Shown here: one piece after another, positions 25,801-36,367 of the stretch
Numbering within the stretch: position 1 is the stretch's first letter
Layout of the letters: every line of letters begins with the position of its first letter
Notes under the pieces: model-generated
The model's database searches: none
What the model was told of the DNA's origin: nothing
Seen by the model: only the letters and a program-made list of their open reading frames with translations
Source: Acanthopleura granulata
Lineage: Eukaryota > Mollusca > Polyplacophora > Chitonida > Chitonidae
Direction: 5' to 3'
DNA: 64,000 bases
Assembly: GCA_016165875.1 (NCBI GenBank)
Contig: JABBOT010000003.1
Coordinates: forward strand, 36,334,672-36,398,671
Program-made: the position numbers and the translations under genes

Positions 25801-28800
25801 AATTTAATTCGACCCAGATACAAATTTTTGGAGTGGCAGAAGTATGTTTCATACTTTTGAAAACACAGCCATATTTAACTATAGATTTCTAAATGCCCTC
25901 CTTTATCAAAAGGGCAACGTGAGGTCAAAGTCTGTACGTCTTTAACACACTACAAGAACAATTTTTTTGATGTTTCTAAATTTTGTTATTAATGAAAAAT
26001 CAGTACACATAAATTCTAACATTCATGTAACTAAAACAGACGATGATTAGGTTTCTGATTTGTTTCTTTAATAATATCAATCGAAAATCTTTCACTGATT
26101 ACATTTCAACCATTGCAGAGAGGACGTTGGAAGCTGAGCATTCAGAGCCCTAATTCAACAGAACAATCCGTCAGAATAACTGTCCTATCCAGCGTAACAG
26201 ATCAGAACAATCCAATTGTAACCACGGCAACATGGGCCAAGACAATCGTCCAATTTCCAGATGAGCGTCAAATACTGTACGTCATCGTGTCGCAAGGTAA
26301 GAGAATAGTTTAGAAAAACAAGCAATTAAAAAGGTAATAAAACGTTACTGAGTTAAAACTAAACTATATCGACAAATAGAATAATCTTGACAAACAAAGA
26401 AAAAAAAGAAAAGAAGAAAACAAAAAGAAAACAAAAAGAAAACAAAAATTAAATGTGAAAAAGCAAGGCAAATGAATTTGTCATTTATATTGTATACAGG
26501 ATAATCTTTGTTGAGCTTCTCATTCATATTGTTCAGGAAAAACTATCTAAAGTTTCTTATTTAAAGTATTCAGGAAAAGTTTTACAGAGTTTTTCATTCA
26601 AAGAGTTTACGCATGTTGTTTTCAAATATCTCAGTCATGTCGTTTAGGGCAAACTGTATCAGATTTCTCAGTCGTATTGTTTATGTGAGAATATGCCGAT
26701 GTAAAACCATTTTAAGCGTTGTCTCGGAAAACATAGTACTCTCTCGTGTCACCTGTTGTCCCGCGCACCGTCCTGCAGTGGAAAGGACAAAAATTCCTTA
26801 TACAACAACAAGATAAGTAACGAAAATACATTTTCTGCTCTCTGCCGAAAAAATAAACCAATCAAAATTCACTCATGGTCGGTCAGTTTTCTACAGTTGA
26901 TTGTCGTTGATGTATTTGAAAGTCTTACATGGTTCCAGCCGCCGTAGTATAAATGAAAAATTCTTGAGTGCGCCGTAAAACAGAAATCAAATAAGGAAAT
27001 AAAGAAATAAATGGTTCAGTAAGCAGGCGGTCTGTGCTGCACCAGTTAAAGCAAAACTGTCGGATAGAGCTGGATGTGTGTAATTGTGACTTAATTCAGT
27101 AACATAGCAATGATGGCCTGAAGCTGTCACATAATGCATACTCATCACGTACCATAAAATAATTTCTTCGTCATTGCTTTGCTTGCGTCAGTACATAGTT
27201 TCATTATTTTAACTCCAGATTCGTTCATCACAAAACGAAAGTGCCAATTTTGAATTCCCGGTTGACCATATATCTATACCTATTTAATTATTCAAGTTTT
27301 TGGGTTGTTCCTTTTCGTGATACAGAAGAATTTTCCACTTATATAATGACGCCGAGCTTTCTGAGTAGAGAAAACAGGAGACTCCGAGATGAAACAACGA
27401 GTTTTGAAACGTTTCTGACGTTTCACTGATTGATTGCATCAATGAAATGCACGTATGCCCTGCAGCTATGCACATCATATTGTAAGCCATACGAAAATAT
27501 TGCCTATCAGTGTATGAATAGCCTGATTCTGTCTATTTGATATGATATTAATTGATATCAAGAAGGCGTTTAAAGCGTACTTCAAACGCAAAAGTATCTC
27601 TCCACACCGCAGGTTTGTCCCCGCTGCTTCACGCGAACGTAACGGCCATATTGGAAAGACCGGATGACGCTAACGAAACAGCGCCCTCTATACAGCTGAC
27701 CATGAGAGACAATGGTGCTGGTGAGTTTCTCCAGTTTCAGTTACGAGCCGGTAAGCTCTTGAAGATTTGATAATTTTCTTCTACTATGCCTTATCCCCAA
27801 AGATTTAAGCAAGCATCAGTCTGACGACCATTATTCCTGTATCTGTGCCTACAAGAATTTTCTTTTCAGGTTTGTTTTTCACTGAATTATAAAGCCATGA
27901 CGTAGATAGCATTTGTGATTCTGGTTGAAAGAAAAACAGTCTTACTTAATAGTCAACTCTAAAATGTCAGTTATTTTGTGTTTTCAATTTGACAATGCAG
28001 CTTATGACGTCACAAGTTGTATGGGCCTAATACATACACAATACACATGTTTTCTGCTAGTATTAATATTCATGAGATACTGTTTCTTTGGAATTGTAAA
28101 AATAGTGCCAGTGGCGCTTTAAATGTATTCAACTTATACTGAATACGTTAAAGTGTATGCTGACTTAATGAACCATACTGATAATGCATGTTGTCAATGA
28201 CGTCACACCTACTTCTCTCTATCTCTGGAGCAAGAATTTAATGCTATATTCTCTTTTCCATCTACTGACGCCCATGTCTGTTGCCAATGACGTCACACCT
28301 GCGTAATTTTCCATACCTTTATTTTCAGTCGTAACTCCTGAACATAAATGTGTAGAAAATGACGTAGCGTGACCTCATTGACGGCATAGTTTGTCAATAA
28401 TTATAATTCATAAAGCGCAGCCTACAATTACTTGAGTAAAGGAATTGCACAGTTTGTAATAGTACAGTTTCTACTGATCCTTACTTCGCCTTCACATCTA
28501 AACGCAGGCCAGTGCGAAAAAAATGAAACCATATTCAACACACATTGTTTTACACAGTAACCATACGTATCCGGCACGACTCACTGCATGTATGTATTGC
28601 TGCATATTATAGGTGCTGACATAGCGAAAGATGATGGCATTTACTCCACTTACGTCACTAACTACACAGACAACGGCCGATACTATGTCAAGATCAAGGT
28701 GTCCAACTCACCGTTGTCCGTTGTCATGAAAAACCGGATCGTTGGAACAGGTGGAAGCCGTGAGTTGTGGAGAAAACGAAACCGACGAGATACAGGGTCT

Positions 28801-31800
28801 CGACAACCAACGGAGGAGTTTCAGCGAGTGGTTTCGGCAGGTTCCTTTCAGCTGCAGAATTTTACTGAAGGTAACATCGAGCGGGAAAAGGCGGCAATTG
28901 CTTCAGGAGAACATGAATCACACCTAATGAAAAAGAATTACAGCAGAATTTATTTATTTATTTATTTGATTGTGGTTTTTTGCCGTACTCAAGAATGTTT
29001 CACTTAGACGACGGCGGCCATCATTCTAGTGGTAGGATACCGGGTTGAGGATGGTAAACCCACATAGAATGGCAGCAGAAGAATGGGTGTATAAATCAAT
29101 CAACTCCTGAGGTTGCCCAAAATTTAAACGCGTTGTTGATCAAATTGTTTGATGAAATGAAAATAGAAAATCAACTGAAATCTTATTTATTCCATTTTAC
29201 TTCACATCGTGGAGTGCACGTCGCTCCTTCTGACAGAGTAAGGTAAAACACTCCCTTGCCCATTCCAAGTGACGAAAAAATTTCTCACAGTCTCATAAAT
29301 TTATCCTGTAAAGTGTACATTGTTTTCCGACTAGGTCTTGATGCATTTCCACCTGGGAAGGTGACGGACTTACGAGTGAGTGTGGACGACGATACGGCGG
29401 AAGTAACGCTCAGCTGGACGGCTACAGGGGCAGATCTGGACCAGGGCACAGGTAGGTGACGTCACAGACACATCGTATCATCAAAGCCTAAGCCGCGCGC
29501 GCTGCAGCAATGTCCACGTGTAAGTTATCCTGCACCAAATGGCACCTATCATTAAACACATGATACTTGCCCTGCACTGCTTGACACCTATCATCAACCA
29601 CACGACACCTGTTCTCCAGCCCATGGCACCTATCATCAACCACAGGATATCTTATCATAAATTACATGACTTTTTCTGCAACCCATAGCACCTATCATCC
29701 AACACATGATACCTGTCCTATAAACCATGGCACCTATCATCAAACATCATCAAATACATGATACAATTTCTGCACTCCATGCCACCATCATCAAGCTTAT
29801 GATACCTATCCATGCCGCCTATAATCTACACATGATATCTGTCCTGAATCCTATGCCACCTGTCATCAAACACATGATACCAGTATTACACTCCTTACCA
29901 ACTAACATCAAACACCTGATACTTATCCGTCACCCCAAGATACCTACCATCAAACACAAGATACCTATCCTTTACCCAATGCCGCCTATGAACTACACAT
30001 AATATCTGTTCTGCACTCCATGGTATCTAACATCAAACGTATGATACCTAACCTGCACTCTTTGGCACCTATCATCAAACACATGATACCTATCCTGCAC
30101 CCCATGGCATCAAATACATGATACTTATCCTGTACTTCTTGGCACCTATCATGAAACAATTGATACCTATCCTGCATCCCATGGAACCCATCATTAAACA
30201 CATGATACCTTTTCTGCACCCTGTGGAACCTATCATCAAGCACATGATACCTATCCTTCACCCCATGGCGCCAACCCATCATTAAACACATGATACCTTT
30301 TCTGCACCCCGTGGAACCTATCATCAAGCACATGATACCTATCCTTCACCCCATGGCGCCAATAATCAACACATGACGTCTATCCTGCTTCCGATGGCAG
30401 CTATCATCAAACACATGATACTTATTCGTCACCCATGGCACCTATCTACCAATCTTCGACATCTTCCGTACTCCACATAGCAGTTGTACTGCTTGTATTT
30501 GCAACTACATTGACAGAGATCCTGCACGCCTTGGCAGCTGTTTTGCAATCCATGTCAACTACATGTGTACTCTGTCTGTCAGCTTTCTTCGAGTATCCTC
30601 CATCATATGAAAATTTCTCTCCAGGATATGACAATTACATATTAATTTGTGCGTTTTATCATGGAAAAGGAATCATGAAAATCAACGACAACGACATTTG
30701 TTTAATCTAATATTCTCGTTCTGGATCCGTGGAAGGTAAACGGTTCAATTTGTGCAGTACTGATGACCAATTGCTTCGATTATTTTCTTGGAGTTCGAGT
30801 CAGTGTTTCCGAAGACATTACTTGCAATTTTCCTCAAATGCGACAAAATCTTCTGTAAAAATATCACTAAAATGAGTAGTTTTGGACACATCAGTAACAT
30901 AGAACATTTGTATCCTCAGCGATAGGCCTTTCAGCTGACTTTTCTCCATGTCCAATCATAACGCTGACCGCCATGGGATGTATGAAATATTCTTGAGTAG
31001 GACGTAAAACTTCAATGCATAAAATAAGTAAATATATGTCATATATTATTGCAGTTTAACCGACTTACAGCACTGAGTGATATTTACTTTGCAGTATCTT
31101 CTTATGTGTTGTGGAAATCCGAAGATTTTGAGACCATCTACTCTAACCACTGGAATGCCACAAGAGCAGAAGTTAATATAAAACCACAGACGGCTGGCAC
31201 GGAAGAGAACTACACGATTCAAGTCAATGAAACAGGTATAATTACTTTCGCATACATGCAACATAATGTAGTCGATGGATTTGCTGTGTATTAAGTCATA
31301 ATCGATCATACACAAGGCACGCCGATCATAGCTGGATGAGGAAGGCAAAAAGTGGGAGAGGCGTGGTTAGCGGTAAAGTTCAAAGGTAAAGTCCAAGGTC
31401 CCTGCTGGGTGCTAAAAATCCAACCCCCGAGTCATGACCTCTACGGCAATGTCACATTGAGCGGAAACTGAGGTCACAGCCCAAAGAGACAAGTAGTAAT
31501 GCAAGCACAGAAATGATGTCTTCAACAAAAAATATTAAACAACGAATCGTACAGTGAAAATGGAGCTTGAAAATGACATCAGCTTGCAGGAAGGCATAAT
31601 AAAGCAAGTAACAAAATGCCAATGAAGTATATATTCACAAGGACTGCTAAGACTGACGAAACTGACGACTAATAGGTGACTATAAACATGAAAGCATTCT
31701 AACATTTACAAAAAATAGGATTTTCTCAACAACAGGCGCAGTAAGACTGAAAAAAAAATGACTGAGTACTGGAAGACGAAAATGATTGGAATTTCTGTGA

Positions 31801-32555
31801 AGAGATTTGAATTGGTGGTCAAGAGTGGCTGCCCTTAGTCATTATTTCCTGAAGCAGAAAAAATGTTATACTTTCGATGGGAGAATATTAAAATGTGTTA
31901 AACCCTTAGCAAGGCCTGGTGGCACAAAACTCAAATGACGTCACATCATTTGGTAGATTTGGTTGTGTGAACCCTTGGTATTAAGTTACACAGACAATTT
32001 TCTCCTCCATTGGAATATGAAGATAAGACCTTGGTGGGGCTATGACCTCCAAAAACAGGGAATTGCCGATCATAAGTTATTTGGCAATTTGTACAGTTCA
32101 GAAGACAAACATGGTATACGGAACATGTAGATAAGAAATTGGGTGGATCTACAACCTCCAAACGGAATGAATGTATTACAGATTATGGCTTTATGCCACA
32201 GCGTTTCTCAGAACGCCTTATCTGTCCTACAACCGGACACAGTAAACTTTATTTGCCTTTCTGCCCTGTTATTCCAGCTTCATTAGAGATTCCTTCACAT
32301 ATATATTGTTTTGTTTTTGTTTTCTTTTTCTTAACAGGAAGCGTGACGTATTACTTTGCTCTGGAGGCCCTAGACGGTAGCGGTAACGTCAGTCCTCGCT
32401 CTAACGTCGTCTCCGTGTCCATGAAATACCTGAACCCTCCATCCAGCAGTGTCCTGAACCTGCCCTTGATAATTGGCTGTGTCATCGGCAGCATCGTCCT
32501 CATCGTTCTCGTCATTGTTGGAGTTATTCTATACAGGCAAAAAAAGAAGGGATAA
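13578..32555 (+). CDS. CLCA-like: CLCA-family protein (chloride channel accessory), 15 exons, membrane-anchored, protease motif degenerate
   Basis: CLCA proteins are secreted or membrane-bound. Their N-terminal zinc metalloprotease-like domain self-cleaves the protein, and their VWA domain modulates the TMEM16A chloride channel. Fifteen exons join in frame to 927 residues (mammalian CLCA about 900-940). Domains in order: signal sequence (1-33); N-terminal CLCA domain with YLEKNGY and [14 protein letters not shown]; degenerate protease motif [14 protein letters not shown] at 174-187; VWA domain with MIDAS DTSGS at 333-337, WTSIGAG and VTDG; beta-rich domain; DNGAG...DDGIYS; an FN3-like domain beginning FPPGKVTDL; membrane helix at about 899-920; tail YRQKKKG. 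The start ATG at 13578 puts a hydrophobic segment ([10 protein letters not shown]) ahead of the mature domain. The ATG at 13638 is an alternative. In the motif the catalytic Glu is Lys and the second zinc His is Arg, so peptidase activity is not expected; the VWA metal site looks intact. Introns carry several SINEs and a minisatellite. Confidence 0.93.
13856..14050 (+). mobile_element. SINE copy, 5'-truncated, in CLCA intron 1
   Basis: Begins at ggtcaagtccagctcatgct and runs to agtacggagtaaaacact and an A-rich tail. Confidence 0.8.
15112..15370 (+). CDS. CLCA-like: CLCA exon 2
   Basis: The acceptor is tttttttttcag|AAAACG and the donor GAAAAG|gttcgt. It encodes [16 protein letters not shown] ... 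[16 protein letters not shown] ... [11 protein letters not shown], directly comparable to the region before HEWAH in other CLCAs. It ends in phase 0. Confidence 0.92.
16147..16410 (+). mobile_element. SINE copy, near full length, CLCA intron 2
   Basis: The best-preserved copy in the window: head ggcctccgtggctcagtctc, core gttcaagcccagctcatgct, ggctctgccctgtttcctcc block, end tttttgagtacgacgtaaaa and tail caaacaaataaa. Confidence 0.88.
17155..17355 (+). repeat. TCTG/CTGT-rich microsatellite
   Basis: Repeated ctgt/tctg units with interruptions (tgtctgtctgtctgtctgtc at the start). It lies in CLCA intron 2, about 350 bp before exon 3. Confidence 0.85.
17699..17822 (+). CDS. CLCA-like: CLCA exon 3: degenerate metalloprotease motif
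   Basis: The acceptor is gcgatag|GTTATT, phase 0; the donor is ACAG|gtgctg. The family motif HEWAHLRWGVFDEY appears here as [14 protein letters not shown]. The next residues, [12 protein letters not shown], match the family (NGRIQAVRCS type), which confirms the frame and the exon. Confidence 0.9.
18141..18385 (+). CDS. CLCA-like: CLCA exon 4
   Basis: The acceptor is tctttaacag|GAGAGC and the donor GGGAG|gtatgg. It contains several Cys and ends with [16 protein letters not shown], equivalent to the APNKQNQKC..STWEV segment of vertebrate CLCA. Confidence 0.92.
18525..18720 (+). repeat. Dispersed repeat D, copy 1
   Basis: Similar to 60325-60520 in the same orientation: ggtgagt(t)aaaa, aatgttctgattgtaaggtg, and ttctctggcccgaatgcagaa blocks correspond. 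In CLCA intron 4. Confidence 0.6.
18957..19287 (+). mobile_element. GC-rich element with short terminal inverted repeats
   Basis: About 330 bp, rich in tgggcc/ggccca, bounded by gccaacactc at the left and its reverse complement gagtgttggc at the right. It stands out from the AT-rich intron around it and encodes nothing recognisable. A MITE-like element is the best guess. In CLCA intron 4. Confidence 0.5.
19506..19673 (+). CDS. CLCA-like: CLCA exon 5: VWA start and MIDAS
   Basis: The acceptor is gacgtcacag|ATTCTA and the donor GCGCAG|gtgtgt, phase 0-0. It encodes [16 protein letters not shown]: the first beta strand of the VWA domain and the DxSxS metal-coordinating loop. Confidence 0.93.
20907..21081 (+). 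CDS. CLCA-like: CLCA exon 6: VWA
   Basis: The acceptor is ctctctacag|GCTGTA and the donor GAGCTG|gtaagg. It encodes [17 protein letters not shown] and ...[11 protein letters not shown]. The Thr supplies the second MIDAS loop. Confidence 0.92.
21457..22475 (+). repeat. Dispersed repeat A, copy 2
   Basis: Matches 1453-2310 in the same orientation. Lies in CLCA intron 6. A frame at 21737-22084 is inside it, is not shared as a coding frame with copy 1, and is not called a gene. Confidence 0.75.
22487..22595 (+). mobile_element. SINE fragment, CLCA intron 6
   Basis: Core only: caccaatgcggttgctataa, gttcaagtccagctcatgct, ggcttcctctccagccgtac, then lost. It directly follows dispersed repeat A. Confidence 0.75.
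22732..22853 (+). CDS. CLCA-like: CLCA exon 7: VWA
   Basis: The acceptor is actcgtttcag|GATTGC and the donor CATGAG|gtaata. It encodes [14 protein letters not shown]; the Asp of TDG is the third MIDAS element. Confidence 0.9.
24312..24480 (+). CDS. CLCA-like: CLCA exon 8: end of VWA
   Basis: The acceptor is gatttcag|ATTATT and the donor GGAACGG|gtaagt. It encodes [18 protein letters not shown] and a helix ending SMAALGTG. This corresponds to the IIHTVALG strand and following helix in other CLCAs. Confidence 0.88.
25591..25841 (+). CDS. CLCA-like: CLCA exon 9
   Basis: The acceptor is ctccgtcag|GAATTC and the donor GCAGAA|gtatgt. It encodes [17 protein letters not shown], the counterpart of the VIVDSTVGKDTLFLI block conserved in CLCAs. 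Confidence 0.92.
26119..26296 (+). CDS. CLCA-like: CLCA exon 10
   Basis: The acceptor is aaccattgcag|AGAGGA and the donor CGCAAG|gtaaga. It encodes [13 protein letters not shown]...VRITVLSS, matching the GTWKYSLQ..LTLTVTS region. Confidence 0.9.
26925..27012 (+). mobile_element. SINE 3' fragment, CLCA intron 10
   Basis: Only the end is kept: ttccagccgccgtagtataa, attcttgagtgcgccgtaaa and a TAAA-type tail. Confidence 0.6.
27613..27720 (+). CDS. CLCA-like: CLCA exon 11
   Basis: The acceptor is cacaccgcag|GTTTGT and the donor GTGCTG|gtgagt. It encodes [16 protein letters not shown] and LTMRDNGAG, the ASVTALIE...LLDNGAG segment of the family. Confidence 0.92.
28613..28870 (+). CDS. CLCA-like: CLCA exon 12
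   Basis: The acceptor is gcatattatag|GTGCTG and the donor ACTGAAG|gtaaca. It encodes [20 protein letters not shown], as in other CLCAs, then a basic run [11 protein letters not shown] that could be a furin-type site, then [12 protein letters not shown]. Confidence 0.92.
28950..29065 (-). mobile_element. SINE 3' part, reverse, CLCA intron 12
   Basis: tttatttatttatttgattg, tactcaagaatgtttcactt and gacggcggccatcattctag. It starts about 80 nt after the exon 12 donor. Confidence 0.75.
29335..29451 (+). CDS. CLCA-like: CLCA exon 13: FN3-like start
   Basis: The acceptor is ccgactag|GTCTTG and the donor GGCACAG|gtaggt. It encodes [13 protein letters not shown]...[17 protein letters not shown], matching the FPPGQITDL...LTWTAPGDDYDHGTA block. 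Confidence 0.93.
29530..30440 (+). repeat. 42-43 bp minisatellite in CLCA intron 13
   Basis: About twenty diverged units of the form ggcacctatcatcaaacaca followed by tgatacctatcctgcacccc. It begins about 80 nt after the exon 13 donor. Long frames on both strands through it are artefacts. Confidence 0.9.
30955..31035 (+). mobile_element. SINE 3' fragment, CLCA intron 13
   Basis: aacgctgaccgccatgggat, then atattcttgagtaggacgta and an A-rich tail. Ends about 60 nt before exon 14. Confidence 0.55.
31095..31235 (+). CDS. CLCA-like: CLCA exon 14
   Basis: The acceptor is ttactttgcag|TATCTT and the donor GAAACAG|gtataa. It encodes [19 protein letters not shown] and [10 protein letters not shown], the counterpart of YIIRIS...LRDKF. 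Confidence 0.88.
32338..32555 (+). CDS. CLCA-like: CLCA exon 15: membrane anchor and stop
   Basis: The acceptor is tttcttaacag|GAAGCG. It encodes [20 protein letters not shown] (family FIAIQAVDKVDLKSEISN), then a type I membrane helix [20 protein letters not shown] and YRQKKKG, TAA at 32553-32555. Confidence 0.92.
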
Positions 32556-33849
32556 AAAGTTGACAGTGCATCGGAACTTCAACGGAAAAACAAAGGGAGA
32601 CGTCCTTTTTCTTTTTTTTTTTCAAAAATCTTCCACATCCCTATAAGCAAAACCACATTGTGTTTTCTATGTAAAGGCTTTACTGGCTTAAAATGCAGTA
32701 TATAATACTGCACATTGCCCTTTAGTAACTAAATGATTAAGTGTTCTTCCCTTAAGAAGTAGATTATAATAAGCGAAGGGTTTACATAACACTTTCTCTT
32801 CCAGGATCACGCGTCGTGATCCTGGAAGAGCACCTTAATCTTCTTGTAAAATTTATTCCTAAATCTAGGTGTCTCAAAATTACAAGCTAATACAAAGTAT
32901 TAACGGACGATTGTCACCCTGTAAATATGTAAAAAAAACCTGGCTAATGGTTTCCAAGTATGTCAGAAAGACATGTGTCTAATACCTGATGCATCAAATC
33001 CCGAAAGTAGTTTATTAAACTTTATATTTCAAAATTGAATGGTATTCTTGAGTAGGGCGTTAAACAATAAGCATTCATTCATTCAAAATTGAATGGTCCA
33101 TATTTGCGTACACAGCATGCACACTGCTATAATATCCTTCTATTGAGCAGGGAAAGGTATGAAAGTACCCCAGATGCGCCTATATTGTCGCCGTTTATCC
33201 TGCCTTCGGCTTTATTAAAAAACCTAGAGTTTTATGGGTTAGACAGATGTATTGTGAAGTAGTACATCTAGTTTCACTCACACTTTTTTCATTGACTACT
33301 TATCATCAGCAAACCCAGAAAGGTATAAAATGTTATAGAATTTGTTTAGCGGTGTTAAGTGTTAAAGTTCTACAGATCTGACAACTTTGATAAAACTGCT
33401 TCGCATGATAACGAAGGCACAAAAGCCAGGGTGTTCTTGTTAGCTCGTACGTTGCCCACTCGTACGTATTCCGTGGAGTCTGAAACCAACACCATGTAAA
33501 AACTTGTTAGCTTTTCTAATCAGAACAATTATAATCACGTATGCTGTTATATGTGTTTCTTTTTAACTCCATATTCACGAGTTAACACTAATACAACAGT
33601 AATTAGGGCTTCGGTTTGAGAAAATAGGAGTCATCCGAATAAACCAACCACTTCCTCTAGAGATTTGATAAACCTCTTGACTGTAAGCCGTAACCGCAGT
33701 TTGCACTTAGTTGTCTTGATATTTTATATGCGTTTTAATCGTATCTAAATGTGTATAATTCCATAAACAACAGACAGTATAGATTTAAACGCTGTAATGC
33801 TTTTCACAATGTTGTATTTGCTCACATTTGACTCCGTAGTCCATGTGGA

Positions 33850-34060
33850 CGGCGTGTTAGGGTGGCGTGATGGCTCACGAGACTTTCGCTAATGTGATTG
33901 CTGTGAGACGAAGTCGAGCTCATGCTGCATGGCTTCTTCTCTGGCCGTACCTGGGAAAATCTGCCGGCAATCTGCGGATTGTTTTGTTTCCTCCCACCAA
34001 AATGCCGACAGCCATCGTAAGAGTGAAATATTCTTGAGTACCGCGTAACCCACCAATTGC
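33850..34060 (+). mobile_element. SINE copy
   Basis: gtgttagggtggcgtgatgg head, tctctggccgtacctgggaa, and gtgaaatattcttgagtacc end. The core is more diverged than in other copies. Confidence 0.75.
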
Positions 34061-35329
34061 AGAACTAATTAAAAATTTCCTCACGCTTACTGTTTATAAT
34101 CAGGACGCTTGGATATAGATGCTTTGTATGTACTCCTATATTTCAATTTTTCCGTTAAAATATGAAAAAAGTAAAATTATTTGCCTGAGAATATAATGTT
34201 TTTACCTTGTTGCTTATTTATATTGGCTAAGCTCGAATCAAGGAAAGAATAGGTTAATGAAATTGTCATGGCTATGTGATCCCACAAATGAATGTTTTTC
34301 TTACAGGCACTAAAAGGGAGAAAAAGAATCTGAATGCGTCAACTTTTCAACTTAAGGTTACATTCGAGCTTCTGACAGCTTATTCTCAGTAGATTTCGTT
34401 GCTGAGGATATTACAGAATTGATTTGTTTCTTTTGTTTACTGTAATAAAGAATATTTCAGCTGCGTTTACGTAATGGTGCATTATCAATAATCCCTTGCG
34501 ACACAGAAGTCACTTTGCACATGTTCGGTATCACTTTATAAGGCGGGTCTCAAATTTTGATGCTAAACATGGCTTGAGGGTTGTGTTAAAGACCCAGAGG
34601 CAGATGCAGGCAAGACGAAAATAAAGCTCACAGCTGTTCAAATGTCTGAGGTTGCTGTTCAAAATTTAGCAGGCACATATTTTTTTACCATGAATTGGTC
34701 AGGGGGATAAAGGTTACCAGCCTTAGGGCGTCTAGGGCTAGCAGATCTAAGCACAGACTTGTGGCGTCAAACGTTAAAACCCATGTACATGTAAATACAA
34801 GCAAACATAATTGCGAACTGCTTCCCTGTACTCCACAAATGTGACATCACGTTTTCTTGAGTTGCGCCTAAAGCTCAGTCAACCTATCAATTTTTACAGT
34901 GTCGTCATGATAACCTAGAGGCGTGTCCTGTTATTTGAGACGCGTTTGTTGATCTGAAGAGCTCATTGCACATGGAAGGTATTAAAATGAAAACGAGATA
35001 TTTCAGTAAAAATCATTTAGTAAGGCTGTATATAAGGGGACATATAGGTTTTGGATAATATTCCATGCATTTAATTACAAATAATATTTATACATTTCCA
35101 AAAGTATATAAACGTTTTTTTACTTCTAACTTATTTAATAAAGACACATAAAATATGAACCAATGGTACCATATCACCAGATACATACAGCCGTAGATTC
35201 TGCCTGAGGAGTACGGCTGTTGTGATCATCAGGAAATGAAATACTGGTGTAAAAATGGGGGATATATACACAATTCAATAATGGAAATTTACATACATGG
35301 TGGGGAAGATCCAGGGACACAAACTCTGA

Positions 35330-35560
35330 GTTTATTTATTTATTTATTTATTTGGTTGGTGTTTTACGTCGTACTCAAAAATATTTCACGTATTCGACGG
35401 CGGCCATTGACATAGTGGGAGAAAAGCGGGTACCCACGACCATTCGCAGGTTACTGGCGGACCTTCACACATACGACCCGAGAGGAAACCGGCCTGAACT
35501 GGGCTTCACAGCGACCGCATTGGTGAGAGTCACCTGGGTCATTACCCCTCGCTGGGGCAC
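35330..35560 (-). mobile_element. SINE copy, reverse orientation
   Basis: Long TTTA tail, ggttggtgttttacgtcgta, cggcggccattgacatagtg, cttcacagcgaccgcattgg. Confidence 0.85.
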
Positions 35561-36303
35561 TAAATCTCTCTGTCACGGAGATCCCACTCCATCTCCATCT
35601 CTATCCGAGTTGAAGACACGAGCAATGCAATCGAATGTCTCTTGCTCCAGCGCTTAGCTTACGTCCGTAGCACACGTCAGTGTGCCGGATTCTCCATTAA
35701 GCCTCGTTCACAGGATGCGATACGTATCATCAACCCGTCGACTTCCATTTCTCGAACGAAAAGAACATAATAAACTTTATTTCGTACAATATGTACACTA
35801 TGTGAACTCGGCTGATAAAAAACAGCGTTTGTCGAATTCGATCAGTCGAGACGACAACTCACCGTCTGAAATAGCGTTTGTTAGTACGAACACGACTTAA
35901 AGCTAATACGTCATCAACTACACGAATGCTGCTCTGTGACCTCGTCGGTTTATAACGTATCCCACTGGCAATCTCACCAGAGTATGTTACTGTGCATTGG
36001 GCCTTTCGGGTTTTGGCCATGGGTCATCGGTTTGTAAAAGCTAAATGAATACAGTTGTAGGAAAAGGTAGACAGTGTAGACGCATTAAATCTGGCTTAGC
36101 TGTGGTTTGTATACCTTTCTGCCCGAGTGTATTCAGTCTTCTATTGAGGTGCAAGCTATACAGGTGTGGTGAGGTGAATGTACGCCGGGAGAGAAATAGG
36201 TCATTGCGCTTACTGAAGGATATCGGGACAAGGCAAATGTTATTATATATTGGCATACAGACATTTCTAGATATTATGAAATACAGGGCTCCACCGACAC
36301 AAC

Positions 36304-36367
36304 ATGTTTGAACGATGTGCCAGGAAAGGGTTTTTGATTGCATTTGCAATTGTCTGTCTTGGACAAG
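36304..36367 (+). CDS. R3 exon 1: signal peptide
   Basis: ATG in caacATGT, ending GGACAAG|gtaagt (phase 1). It encodes MFERCARKGFLIAFAIVCLG, a basic N-terminus and hydrophobic core. Confidence 0.8.

Larger units (their letters stand above)
32556..36303. other. Intergenic stretch between CLCA and R3
   Basis: The CLCA 3' untranslated region must start here, but no clear polyadenylation site was identified close to the stop. Two SINEs (33850-34060, 35330-35560) and a SINE end fragment (33045-33090) are present. No exon is supported. Confidence 0.5.

Noticed and set aside
29727..30333. His/Met-rich frames on both strands
   Set aside because: Products of the 42-43 bp array in CLCA intron 13.
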